64,000 nucleotides of DNA from Acanthosepion lycidas (lineage: Eukaryota; Mollusca; Cephalopoda; Sepiida; Sepiidae): assembly GCA_963932145.1 (NCBI GenBank), contig OZ010588.1, positions 105,292,550 through 105,356,549 on the forward strand, written 5' to 3'. The position numbers and the translations under genes are program-made. The number at the start of each line of letters is the position of its first letter. Position 1 is the stretch's first letter. This document shows positions 11,501-20,306 of this stretch, piece by piece. The notes beneath the pieces were generated by a model. It was given only the letters and a program-made list of their open reading frames with translations, did no database searches and was not told the origin of the DNA.

Positions 11501-11760
11501 TAAATCATTTCACACCAAGCAAGGCAATAAAGCTACTGAGACGCAAGAGGTTACTGATTTGTATAGAATATGAGCAAAGATCACTGTTAAGGAGAGCGAG
11601 CAATAAAAGAACAATAATGAAGAACACAGAAAATAACGATTCATTGCATTTCATTTTTTGAAGATCAAAGATGACTGAAAGAAACCGGAAGAGAGTTACA
11701 AGTGAGAATTGACATGCAAGAAACCTTTAGCATAGAACTTACGGTTACTTACATTATGTA
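11500..11760 (-). mobile_element. LINE-A 3' end fragment
   Basis: Begins with 'AATCATTTCACACCAAGCAAGGCAATAAAG', the exact antisense of the LINE-A 3' terminus seen at 51145-51175 and 53375-53405. It continues through 'ATAACGATTCATTGCATTTC', 'TTTGAAGATCAAAGATGACTG' and 'AGAACTTACGGTTACTTAC'. This fixes the element's 3' end at about 11500. Confidence 0.68.
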
Positions 11761-11764
11761 CATT

Positions 11765-12012
11765 ATTCTGACTGTAATACTCACCTTAATTGTTATATTC
11801 ACAACGTTCCGGCCGTTGTACTCTCCAGTCTTCTTCTAATTGAAACCTTTCTTTGTCCTAGTTCCATGTGCCATACCTCTTCTGGATGTCTTTTGACTCA
11901 ACTCTCCAAGTTTGATTCACCTCTGCCGTAGCCTGGTATTGAACTGACAACTCTTTCAGTCTAGTCACGGGATCAAACCAACGTCTTTTTCCAATGGGCC
12001 ATGTGTCTTTGA
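11765..12012 (-). mobile_element. tRNA-headed SINE, minus copy
   Basis: The reverse complement starts 'AGACACATGGCCCATTGG', an A-box-like head, with 'GTCAGTTCAATACC' as a weak B box, then 'CTTGGAGAGTTGA', 'GGCACATGGAACTAGGACAA' and 'GTACAACGGCCGGAACGTTG'. It pairs head-to-head with the plus copy at 12062. The body is shared with the copies at 21903, 55840 and 56462. The SINE would be copied by LINE machinery in trans; which LINE is not shown here. Confidence 0.78.
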
Positions 12013-12061
12013 GAACATCTGCCCATGCATTTCTGTGTCTTATATACCTAATATTTATGTA

Positions 12062-12410
12062 TAAAGACGTTGGTTTGATCCAGGGACTAGACCCAAGTTG
12101 TGAGTTCAATACCAGGCCACAGTAGTGGTGAATCAAAAACTTGGAGAGTTGAATTAAAGGAAAATAACTGACACATTCGGAAGTGGCATGGTACATGGAA
12201 CTAGAACAATCCACCCTGGTGGACGAAATAAAGGGTTCAGTTCGAAACTCTAACCACCTGAGGAAGGCCGGAGCGTACAGCGGCCGGAACGTTATGGATA
12301 TGGCAACGAAGATGAAGATAAGAGTCCGAATAATGTAAATAATGCTAGTAATACCTTATCTCAGAGATATAGACAGATATTGAAGAACTTAGGTGATTGT
12401 ACAAGAACCG
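12062..12410 (+). mobile_element. tRNA-headed SINE, plus copy (5' truncated)
   Basis: Starts inside the head ('GACGTTGGTTTGATCC'), has 'TTGTGAGTTCAATACC' as B-box-like block, 'CTTGGAGAGTTGAATTAAAG', 'GGTACATGGAACTAGAACAA', 'GAGGAAGGCCGGAGCGTACA' and ends in 'CAGAGATATAGACAGATATT'. The interval between it and the minus copy is about 50 bases, so the two form an inverted repeat. Confidence 0.8.
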
Positions 12411-13270
12411 ATGTTTGAACGTCATATGGCCGTAATCACATATGTATGTGTGCGTGCACAAAGTGAGAGGTAGGGAGACTTAAACAGATTTAATTTATCG
12501 ATGGATGCACTATAAGTAGATTCTTTTTATTCTCTCGAGGGTGACGTGAAAGAATAATTTATGATCCAGCATGACAACCAAGCAAGCGTATAGTTTGCTC
12601 CACACGGGATATAGTTAGGTTTTCTCTCTCACTGTAACATATTACCATTTTTCTCCAAAGCGAATTATGTTGGTTATTCCTTGAAATGCCGCTTCTAAGA
12701 CACAGATAAAGTCTTATACGAAGCAGAAATTTCTGAACGTTTTCAAACGTAAAACTAAATATCGAGAACGTATATTTCTATTTATGCTAACATAAAAGCG
12801 AACGTCCCAAAAATATATGTGTGGGATTGGCTCAAAGACTTCTTGGAAGGGCCTATCATTTGCGATATTTTTCAGCGTTAAAGATACTGGGAGAATGATT
12901 GGTTACTTGTACCGTTCTAGAAAGTGTCGACCAGACTTCATATTTACAAGAGTCACATCACAGAAGTAATGAAATATTGCTGTCATTTCTAGTCTGGAGT
13001 TACTCAATCCTTACGTTCCATTATTGATAGAATTTACCTTTTGGGGGATAAGTTATTTTACACCCTGGAATCCATTTCTTACAGGCGAAACGGTCCTCGA
13101 CACTCGCCACTCTATCACTATTTTTAAGACAAATGTTCATTCTAGATTCATTAAAGACTTCCAAAAGTGCCGACTTTCAGACACATGATAAGCCATGCTA
13201 TGAAAACAGAAACAAAACAACGCCATTTCTTTTCGTATTTCTTTGGCGCCACTGAAACAGCATCTTCACC
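12411..13270. other. Unassigned stretch upstream of the LINE-C array
   Basis: No family recognised. The last part (13140-13270) could be an old LINE-C upstream portion, because a phenylalanine-rich, shifted frame leads into the array, but this is weak. Confidence 0.3.
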
Positions 13271-13281
13271 AGAACTTTTAA

Positions 13282-13690
13282 TTTCAAGAACAGAATCCCC
13301 GGAGGATTCTTTCCATATCATTACAATCTTAACATCTTCAAGTCAAGGATTAACCGCTAATCTGTCCTACATATCTTCATAATATTATACTGTGGAAGAG
13401 ACTCCCGGGAGGATTCTTTCCAGATCATTACAATCTTGACATCTTCAAGTCTAGGATCAACCAATATCTCTCCTACATATCTTCATAAATTTATATTGTG
13501 GAACAGACTCCAGAGAGGATGCTTTCCAGATCTTTTCAATGTTAACCTCTTGAAGTCAAGGATCAACTATTATCTGTCCTACATATCTTCATAATCTTAT
13601 AATGTGGAGCAGACTCCCGAGAGGATAATTTCCATATGATTACAATCTTAACCCCTTCAAGTCTGCGATCAACCATTATCTGTCCTATAA
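13282..13690 (+). repeat. Tandem array of the LINE-C ORF terminus, four units of about 107 bp
   Basis: Four direct copies (key block GAGGATTC/GAGGAT at 13302, 13409, 13515 and 13621) each encode the last ~35 codons of the LINE-C ORF. The second reads 'LWKRLPGGFFPDHYNLDIFK', then 'SRINQYLSYISS' and a stop. The third reads 'LWNRLQRGCFPDLFNVNLLK', again ending 'YLSYISS' plus stop. The same motif occurs once, as a normal 3' end, at 25130-25200. So a LINE 3' terminus, stop codon included, was tandemly amplified. The first and fourth units carry extra breaks. No function can be claimed. Confidence 0.88.
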
Positions 13691-13823
13691 ACCTTCTTAA
13701 TTTTCTATGCGACAAAAACAGAATATCATTATTGTTTATTCCGTGTATTAATCTGATTTATTCCAGTGAACATGTTACATCATCGATGATAAGACGCAGG
13801 TTTACCATTACCATCCTTCAAGC

Positions 13824-14039
13824 TTACTGAATCTTCTCGTCGGTGGTTGACGCTAATGGGTGTCCCGCTCTTTCTTCGTGCGTCACTTTTCTCCGGCCGC
13901 TTTTAAACTTCTCGATCCACTCATACACACGCCTCGGCGGCAGGGCGTTGTCACCATATTGTGTTAAAGACCTCCGATGAATTTCAGCCCCTGACAGATC
14001 TTCGGACCCGAGAAATCGAAGCATTGCTCTTTGTTCCAA
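13824..14039 (-). mobile_element. Mariner-family transposase N-terminal HTH remnant
   Basis: A 71-codon frame matches the paired helix-turn-helix start of mariner/SETMAR-type transposases. It contains 'EQRAMLRFLGSEDLSGAEIH', 'YGDNALPPRRVYEWIEKFKS', then 'HEERAGHP' and 'STTDEKIQ' in the expected order. The catalytic DDE/D part is absent and the frame stops after 'EKIQ'. This domain binds the terminal repeats in active relatives. The fragment could also belong to a host-like chimera that uses the same domain, but no neighbouring exon supports that. Confidence 0.85.
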
Positions 14040-14250
14040 ATAGTTCGATCACGTGACCTCACTAGTACCAACTATAATCATGCATGAGCAGAAAGCAAGT
14101 ATGACTAACGATATGTTATGGCGAAATTGCTGATAATTATTTATATATATACAAACAAGTACAGGGTTGGTGCAGATGGAATAAAAGTCCGATAACGAAA
14201 AACACTATTCTTAAAAGAGTGCTCAATACCGAGTAGAGTAAATAATATTT

Positions 14251-14424
14251 ATTCAAAATTATAACATATGCATGTTATAACATCACTACAAAAATTGCAA
14301 TTCTGTTTCAACACTACTGGTGTCTTATCAATTGATGATAAGACTCCACTTAATAGGACACTAGTACTGTTGAAACAAAATTGCAATTATTGTAGTGGGG
14401 TTATAATATGCATATGTTATAATT

Positions 14425-14430
<6 letters not shown>
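14251..14430. mobile_element. Fold-back MITE, about 75-bp arms
   Basis: The left arm (from ATTCAAAATTATAACATATG) is nearly matched by the reverse complement of the right arm ending at 14430. The match runs through 'CACTACAA.AATTGCAATT.TGTTTCAACA'. The centre (TCTTATCAATTGATGATAAGA) is itself self-complementary, so the element folds into one long hairpin. No coding. It abuts (TA)n on the right; a TA target is plausible but cannot be proven beside a TA run. Confidence 0.85.

Positions 14431-14470
<40 letters not shown>
14431..14470. repeat. (TA)n between MITE and PLE tail
   Basis: Pure TA run. Its right side joins 'TTGAACAATAAAAATATTAA', which is the end of the PLE tail also found beside (TA)n at 36746 and 61155. 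Confidence 0.95.
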
Positions 14471-14472
<2 letters not shown>

Positions 14473-15290
14473 AACAATAAAAATATTAAAAAAGGAAAAT
14501 CTTCAGACACACGGAGTTGTATATTAATATTCTTTCGTTTTTATTATTATTTCATTTAGATTCCTTGACTAGTTTCGGCCAATAGGGTCATCATCAGGAG
14601 AAAAAAAATCTGCTTGCTGGTAGCAGTGAACTATAGAAATGAATGTCGTGATGGAGAAAATGAACTTTTGTCTGTAGTTTTCATTTGTTTTTTTTATTTT
14701 TTAACATGAATTTTGGTCAGTCTTTGTGTTGGTCAAACAGTCTCTTTTAAGTTGTTATTTAAGATAAGAGCTGGATGGATTCATGCTGCTCTGAATTCCC
14801 TTGGTCATTTTGACAGTTTTATTGGTTCCTGGAAAGGGGATGTGTCTCTGTTAAGTGTGTGTGTGTTATTTGGTTCTTAGGGAGTAAGTATGATGTGTGT
14901 AAGCGTGTATATTACTATGGGTGTGTGTTATCATTTGGCTCATTAGGGAGTGAGTGAGTATGATGTGTCTAAGCGTGTATATTCGTGTGGGTGTATATTC
15001 GTGTGAGGCCTCAACACCTCTGTAAGCATGTCTTGTGTGGGTGAGAAATATGGGTAGGTTTTGATTTGTAGGGTTATATATTTAATACTATCTATATTGT
15101 TAAATTTATGGTTTAGCCCGGCTGGATATTGTGTTTTTAAACTTTGTATCCACTTATTTTCATGGAACTCTAAAATCTTTCTAACGTTGTCTGCTCTGAA
15201 CTTTTTTATTCTCTCAATTATAGTGAATTTGGCATGGGTTTTAAAACGCGTAGAATTTTGTCCGAAAAACACTTGATAGTTTTACGTAAT
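14471..15290 (-). mobile_element. PLE remnant: GIY-YIG C-terminus and 3' tail
   Basis: A minus-strand frame at 14943-15272 (109 codons) carries 'HAKFTIIERIKKF', then 'ADNVRKILEFHENKWIQSLK' and 'YPAGLNHKFNN'. These match the end of PLE GIY-YIG nucleases (...IE.I...R...E..WI..L.T..P.GLN..F). Downstream the 3' tail contains, in antisense, 'CTAGTTTCGGCC' and 'GGTCATCATCAGGAG' (14570-14600), and ends at the (TA)n. The same tail recurs at 36746-36870 and 61156-61290. The RT part is missing. Confidence 0.82.
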
Positions 15291-15750
15291 TTTGAAATAT
15301 TTTAGTGAATAATCGATTTTGTATGAAGCAAAGCTACTTTCAGTTTTGTAGGCGCAAATATTTGATCTAGTTTACGAGAGACAAAATTACCCACAATACA
15401 CTTTTGCATATTTTTTCGTAGTTTTGAAGCGTTTACCGTATTTTGACTGTATATAAAACCGGCTTTATTTTAGACCAATATCCGCCAACACCCCTGGCGT
15501 CAGTTTAATCTAACACTTTCTCATTATTTTTCCCCTCCATATTTCTAAACTATAATAGTAAACTATAATTTTGGGAAATGAAAATTTCACTTAATGTTGC
15601 AAAATTTCTGAGTTTTCACCCAACATCAAGAAAATACGATAATATATTGCAAAACAGAGACAACATATAATGTTTTCTGTTTAAATTGGCGCCTTTTTAT
15701 CACACTTCTAAATTATAATTATAAATTCTATTTTTACGAAAATACAGTAC
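15291..15750. other. Unassigned AT-rich stretch
   Basis: No recognised family or frame. It fills the interval between the PLE fragment and the Tc1-like element. Confidence 0.35.
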
Positions 15751-15751
15751 A

Positions 15752-16289
15752 TGGAAAAAAAAAAAAATGGAAGCATCCATAGAAATTGGATTTTTGTATT
15801 TTTACCAAGACAAGTGAGTAAAAGAATTTGTTTATTGATACAGGGTATTATACATTATACAAGTTAAAAAATGATTTAGTATTTTGTTGGGTACACTTTT
15901 GCTTTAATAATTTCCAGCTCTTCCAGTGGCCTAGTAAGAGTCCTGACCTTAACCCATTTGAAAAATCTTGGGCGATAATGGACATGCATGCCCGTAATAG
16001 GAAAGTTAACACAGGATATGAACTCTTTCGCGAATTAAAGGAATGCTGGAAAAATCTAGAAAAGGACGTTGACTTAATAAAGAATTTTGTCTATAGCATC
16101 CACGAAGAATTACGGACGTTATTAAAGGAAAAGATTATCCAAGAAAATACTAAATGATTTTTGACTTGTATAATGTACAGATGCACACCTGTATTAATAT
16201 CCTGGATTAATAAACGAATTCTATTACTCACTTGTCTTGATAAATATACAAATGTCCACTTTCTATGGATGCGTCCATTTTTTTTGCCT
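15752..16289 (+). mobile_element. Internally deleted Tc1-like transposon with transposase C-terminus
   Basis: Long imperfect terminal inverted repeats frame the element. The left arm (about 15752-15863) has 'GGAAGCATCCATAGAAA' and 'CAAGACAAGTGAGTAAAAGA'. The right arm (about 16160-16289) carries the reverse complement, 'TTACTCACTTGTCTTGATAA' and 'TTTCTATGGATGCGTCCATT'. Between them, 15910-16157 encodes a transposase end: 'FQWPSKSPDLNPFEKSWAIM', the block that carries the third catalytic acid (Glu of DD34E), then 'LFRELKECWKNL' and a C-terminal tail. The helix-turn-helix region and the two Asp residues are deleted, so it can only have moved with help in trans. Confidence 0.88.
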
Positions 16290-16625
16290 CGTAATGGATG
16301 TTGCAAAATTTCAAAGCTTTCATCTAAAATCAAGAACTTTAAGCAGAATGGTTACAGTATATAGAAAATAGAAGCTGCCGTTAAAAGGTGAGGAGTTAAA
16401 TCTTCCTGGAGTCAGTAGAACTAAAGTCTTTTTCGTTCCATATCGCTATAATTATAGGATATCCTTTTTAAATGAAAATTACCACAGAAATCTGCATTTT
16501 GTCTGCTCCGACTATATATATTTATGTAAATTCTCGATAAAATCCGAGGAAGAATCTGTAACATTATCGGTCCTAACCTGGCATTGTGACTTTCTAACCA
16601 CCATGATGTCGCTTCCCTCTTTCTT

Positions 16626-16628
<3 letters not shown>
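16290..16628. other. Unassigned stretch
   Basis: No recognised family or frame. Confidence 0.3.

Positions 16629-16681
<53 letters not shown>
16629..16681. repeat. (TA)n microsatellite
   Basis: Pure TA run of about 53 bases. Confidence 0.97.
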
Positions 16682-16684
<3 letters not shown>

Positions 16685-17283
16685 AATATTTCAAGAGAAA
16701 ACAAAATCAACATCAAGCAGCGTATCGTCGGATATAAATCGCAAAGCTTTTTTTTTTAACTATTCAGTAGCGAATGGAATTTTATATTACATCAAATAGG
16801 ATAGAAAGGGTTAATGCAAGCGGCAGATGGGCTTAGGGTCATAGCACAATGGAATACTGCATCTTGTAAAATCACCGACTTTAAGTAGCGTCGAACCTGT
16901 GAATGTCAGATGCAGTCAGTTTGGACGTGTCGCCGGTGTAATGGATCACGTGGCTCTGAATTGGAGATCGGAGTACCGATTTCTAATTTCCGTCGTGCTC
17001 GTTACGTTTGCGCACAAATGCTCGAGAGGAAGTTATGAATCGAACCCCGCTATGGGTTAATTATGGAACGCGGTGGAGTAATAGCGGCTCGGATTACGTG
17101 CTAATATCTTTGGAAAAGATATGAATCCTCTTCTCCACCATCCGTGGATAAATAACAGGACAGACCGCGTTTATTGGCTTGGGTGGCAACTGGTCTAGGA
17201 CAGCTGTGAGTTCAAAACATGTTCAATTGGCTTGTTATAGAAACCGTAACGATATCTTACAGTTCCTCAAGAAATTCACAAGG

Positions 17284-17287
<4 letters not shown>
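16682..17287. other. Unassigned stretch with a weak tRNA-like block
   Basis: Near 16930-16985, 'GTCGCCGGTGTAATGGATCA' followed by 'GGCTCTGAATTGGAGATCGG' resembles the A-box half of a tRNA-derived SINE, but no convincing B box follows. The region is less AT-rich than its surroundings. Confidence 0.3.

Positions 17288-17351
<64 letters not shown>
17288..17351. repeat. (TA)n microsatellite
   Basis: Pure TA run of about 64 bases at the left edge of the next Tc1-like remnant. Confidence 0.97.
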
Positions 17352-17354
<3 letters not shown>

Positions 17355-17384
17355 ATATAACAGCAAAATAGTCCAAATAGTGTA

Positions 17385-17967
17385 GCAGCATAACGGCGTG
17401 GTATAATTGTTCACCCTACAAAATGTTGAATATCTAAAAAACCACTAAAGTAATTGAGTTTTTCTTTATCCAAGTTTTCAGATAAGACGTTTAGCTATCT
17501 TGATATCATTTGACGTAAGAATCACTGAAAAGGCCTATGAGTTATTCAGCTGGAAAAAGAACAAGTTAAAATCGTTTAGTGTCGGTCCCACTGTCTTCCC
17601 AACTGAAGAATGGTGAGAGGAAAAAGATCATAAAGGTCTTCAGCAATGGTACCAGCATTCATGCTCTGGCTTCAATTTTGAAAGTGCATTCAAAAACCAT
17701 CAAGAGAACGGTGAATAAGTTTAAAAAAGTGGGAACAGTAGAGAGGAAAACTGCATCAGGAGGTCACTACCGCAAGAGAGATCATCACTTCAACTTAGAG
17801 CTAAATACCTACTTGATGTTCAAAGTAGAGTCCAATAGTTTTAGAAAAACCTCGGAGAATTCCAGTAGGATATATTTAATCATTTCTAAGATACAACGGT
17901 TCAAAGATTAATCTAACAATTGGACAATTTTGCTGTTACACTATTTGAACAATTTTGCCTGTTACAC

Positions 17968-17970
<3 letters not shown>
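17385..17970 (+). mobile_element. Tc1-like transposon remnant: transposase N-terminal HTH
   Basis: A frame at 17579-17911 (110 codons) begins with a helix-turn-helix of Tc1 type: 'SQLKNGERKKIIKVFSNGTS', then 'LASILKVHSKTIKRTVNKFK' and 'GTVERKTASGGHYRKR' (the hinge between the two HTH domains). The catalytic domain is lost after about residue 70. Possible terminal repeats are seen as 'GTGTAGCAGCATAA' at about 17380 and, inverted, 'TTTTGCTGTTACAC' at about 17930. This is not the missing half of the 15752 element: the flanks differ. Confidence 0.72.

Positions 17971-18026
<56 letters not shown>
17971..18026. repeat. (TA)n microsatellite
   Basis: Pure TA run directly after the Tc1-like remnant. 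Confidence 0.97.
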
Positions 18027-18028
<2 letters not shown>

Positions 18029-18059
18029 GATAATTTCACATTTTCTTATCATCTCTCAG

Positions 18060-18305
18060 TTGCGTCAAAGGACAGAGGGGCAACTGAGGAAAATTATACT
18101 GAAGAGGTGCCTAGCCCTGGGGAACAGCTGCCCGAGGCCGCGCCCTCCCATTGCACAAGAGGGAGGGATCGGTGCTCGCACCGAGGCCAGCGAAACTGAC
18201 GGTTGTGGGGGCTGAGGGGAATTTTTGTCCCTGCCCGAGTGTACGCGCTTGGGTCCCCACATTAATCCGACCTTGTGTCACATCTCATTCTCGTTGGGGA
18301 ATGAG
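18060..18305 (+). mobile_element. GC-rich SINE-like element with 'ACCTTGTGTCACATC' end
   Basis: An abrupt GC-rich patch in an AT-rich window, with 'GCCCGAGGCCGCGCCCTCCC' at 18131. It ends in 'CCGACCTTGTGTCACATCTC' (18269). A similar end block follows the tRNA-like unit at 18629 ('GGCCTTGTGCCACATCC') and stands at 28530 ('TGACCTTGTGTCGCATCG'). A shared end block suggests short retroposons using the same LINE partner. No tRNA head is clear in this copy. Confidence 0.45.
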
Positions 18306-18378
18306 TAAACGCCATATATAATGGCCCGTTTTTTTACTTAATCGTCTTACCCCTAAAACCACTTTCTCAAACGAGCTA

Positions 18379-18458
18379 TTAGGTTGGTGCAAAAATAATG
18401 TCGTTTTATCACATATGTTACTATGTGAGAAAACGACATTATTTTTGCACCAACCTAA
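18379..18458. mobile_element. MADE1-like mariner MITE, 80 bp, TA-flanked
   Basis: The element starts TTAGGTTGGTGCAAAAATAA and ends with the reverse complement, flanked by TA on both sides (18377-18378 and 18459-18460). The arms match over about 37 bases with one early mismatch and leave a loop of only a few bases. Length and ends match the human MADE1 (Hsmar1-derived) design, which also begins TTAGGTTGGTGCAAAAGT and is 80 bp. That is family-level mariner similarity, not proof of direct relation. A second copy is at 45459-45560. Confidence 0.92.
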
Positions 18459-18529
18459 TATATTCCTGTACACCGGCACAGATGCTTCACAGCTAGGATC
18501 TGCCAAATCACATATACTGGGATAGATTT

Positions 18530-18670
18530 GGGCACCTCGAGGTGGTGTAATGGTTAGCAAGCTTTTCTCTCTAGAACAATTACGATTGAGTACTGTGTTC
18601 GATCCTCACTGTGCGCCCCTTACTTTCGGCCTTGTGCCACATCCAAGCTACGCTTGGAAAATCACTCTAC
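18530..18670 (+). mobile_element. tRNA-derived SINE
   Basis: The block 'GGGCACCTCGAGGTGGTGTA' begins a tRNA-like unit. 'GTGGTGTAATGGTTAGC' serves as A box and 'GTGTTCGATCCTC' as B box, and 'GTGCGCCC' partly pairs with the 5' GGGCAC. The unit is about 89 bases, so it is too divergent and its arms pair too poorly to be a functional tRNA. It continues into 'GGCCTTGTGCCACATCCAAG', the end block shared with 18269. Internal RNA polymerase III promoter boxes are implied. Confidence 0.72.
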
Positions 18671-19004
18671 TGGGATAGAGTAACTGCATTTGCATTGTGT
18701 TGGTTTAGTTCAGACAGATTCTTCACCAGAACTGCCAGGTTGTTGAAAAGACTATCAAACCTTTGCTTCCCCAATCATTAAAATATTAACAGGATCATGG
18801 GTCAACCGTTATTAATCCTAACACATCACAACGAAGAGGGCACATTGTAGCGAGATTTCTGTTAGCGCAATACCATATAAATGCTCTAAATCGAAAAATA
18901 ATTTTTCTGAGGAACTTTGTTCTATGGAATTTATGAATTTAAATGCTGTGCTAGATTGGCAACAAGGTCACGTCATTCTACAATTGAAATTGTTTAGATA
19001 TAAC
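18671..19004. other. Unassigned stretch
   Basis: Short pieces around 18715-18830 ('TTCTTCACCAGAACTGCCAG', 'ATTAACAGGATCATGGGTCA') could be a strongly decayed LINE-C end, but I cannot align them with confidence. Confidence 0.3.
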
Positions 19005-19240
19005 CATTAGTTCTTTCCTTACAGTTTCTTCAAAGATTTAAAATGTCAATTGACATTTATTGTTTTCTCGATTACTCATCAATTATTGTTTTCTCTCCTT
19101 AATAATGTTTTTTTTTAATTTTTTTTATTCTTTCAGACTTAGTAACCCCACTTTTTTTGTTTTATTCTTTCACACTCAGTAACCCCACTTTTTTAGTGGA
19201 TTTATTGTCTTGCTTGAGGCGAAATGATTTTAAAAAACGT
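19005..19240 (+). mobile_element. LINE-A 3' end, degenerate
   Basis: Colinear with 50880-51175: 'TCTACAATTGAAATTGTTTA', 'TTTCTTCAAAGATTTAAAATG', 'TCTTTCACACTCAGTAACCC' and a terminal 'GAGGCGAAATGATTTAAAA'. The 'CTTTCAnACTnAGTAACCCC' block is present twice in a row (19131 and 19167), a local duplication of about 36 bases. Confidence 0.6.
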
Positions 19241-20017
19241 CGTTTCCTGCCCAAATCACAAATTGAATAACGTCGGATTTCTATTTCTACGCACGCTGAG
19301 AATCGTGATTCTAATATAATATTTTTTTCACAAACTCTGTAAACACTATTATCTCAATATTAAAAGACAGAAAGAAATTAAAGGGCTATTATTTATTGCT
19401 TAAAATAATTGTGTTATTGTCAAAATATATACAATAATTGTTTTACAAAAATATTTTTAATTACATATTTTTAAATAAAAATATTTGAAAAAAAGATTAT
19501 TTCAAAGTTTTCATTATTTTATGCAGTGAACTAAACTTTAATGTATTATTTTTAAATCGTCAAATATTTTTTTCATTCATTAGCAACATTTCCAAAGTTA
19601 TTACATTTTTTTTATTAAATTTATAACAATTATATCCAATCATCATTTAAAGCAATATTCCAGTTGATTAAGAATTACATGAACAGATTAACACATTAGA
19701 TGAACAAATTAGGGATTAGCAGCACAGATTAGGGATTAGCAGAATAGATTAAGGTTTAGCAGAACAATCCGTTACAAAACAAACTGAAATGAAACAAAAT
19801 ATTTCAAAGTTCTAATCTAAGAGTCTAACAGTCTTTTAAAAGTATGAAAGATAAAAAAAGATAGCATAAGTGAAATCACGACGACAATTTTTCCCTCTCA
19901 CTGCCATAATAACACCAATACACGCAACCTACATAAACCCAAAATTTTAAGAATATTAATCAGTTTGTCTGACGATCGCAAAAGCGTGAAACCCAGGGTC
20001 ACAAACTCACATCAATC

Positions 20018-20020
<3 letters not shown>
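19241..20020. repeat. AT-rich stretch with a short 'GATTAGGGATTAGCAGAAC' tandem
   Basis: Mostly unassigned AT-rich DNA. At about 19680-19770 a unit of about 20 bases (AGATTAGGGATTAGCAGAAC) is repeated three to four times with small changes. It contains TTAGGG but the phase and unit do not match telomere repeats. Confidence 0.55.
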
Positions 20021-20083
<63 letters not shown>

Positions 20084-20084
20084 G
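20021..20084. repeat. (TA)n then (TATG)n
   Basis: TA run to 20071 followed by three TATG units, directly at the left end of the next MITE. Confidence 0.95.
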
Positions 20085-20086
20085 TA

Positions 20087-20304
20087 CAGTGTAACCTGGA
20101 TATAAGAGAGTTGTCGGGACCGGATAAGTTTTTTATATCCGGGTTTCTCTTATATCCGGGTTTGGTCTATTTTATATACATTAACACAGGCTCTAATTTG
20201 GGACCAGAGAAAATCTATCTTATATCCGAGTTTCTCTTATATCCGGGTTTCTCTTATACCCGGGTTTATCTTATATCAGGGTCTCTTATATCAGGGTTAC
20301 ACTG
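20087..20304. mobile_element. Pogo-like MITE, 218 bp, TA-flanked, with internal subrepeats
   Basis: The ends are CAGTGTAACCTGGATATAAG and, inverted, 'TCTTATATCAGGGTTACACTG', bounded by TA at 20085-20086 and 20305-20306. CAGT ends plus a TA duplication are typical of pogo/Tigger-type elements. Inside, TCTTATATCCGGGTTT is repeated about five times, so the terminal motif has been amplified inward. There is no transposase. The 77-codon frame across it is the translation of those subrepeats. Confidence 0.8.
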
Positions 20305-20306
20305 TA

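Noticed and set aside
18530-18618. Candidate functional tRNA gene
   Set aside because: A and B boxes are present but the unit is too long, the acceptor pairing is imperfect and it is followed by a SINE end block.
19680-19770. Interstitial telomere repeat because of TTAGGG
   Set aside because: The unit is about 20 bases (GATTAGGGATTAGCAGAAC), not six, and TTAGGG occurs only once per unit.
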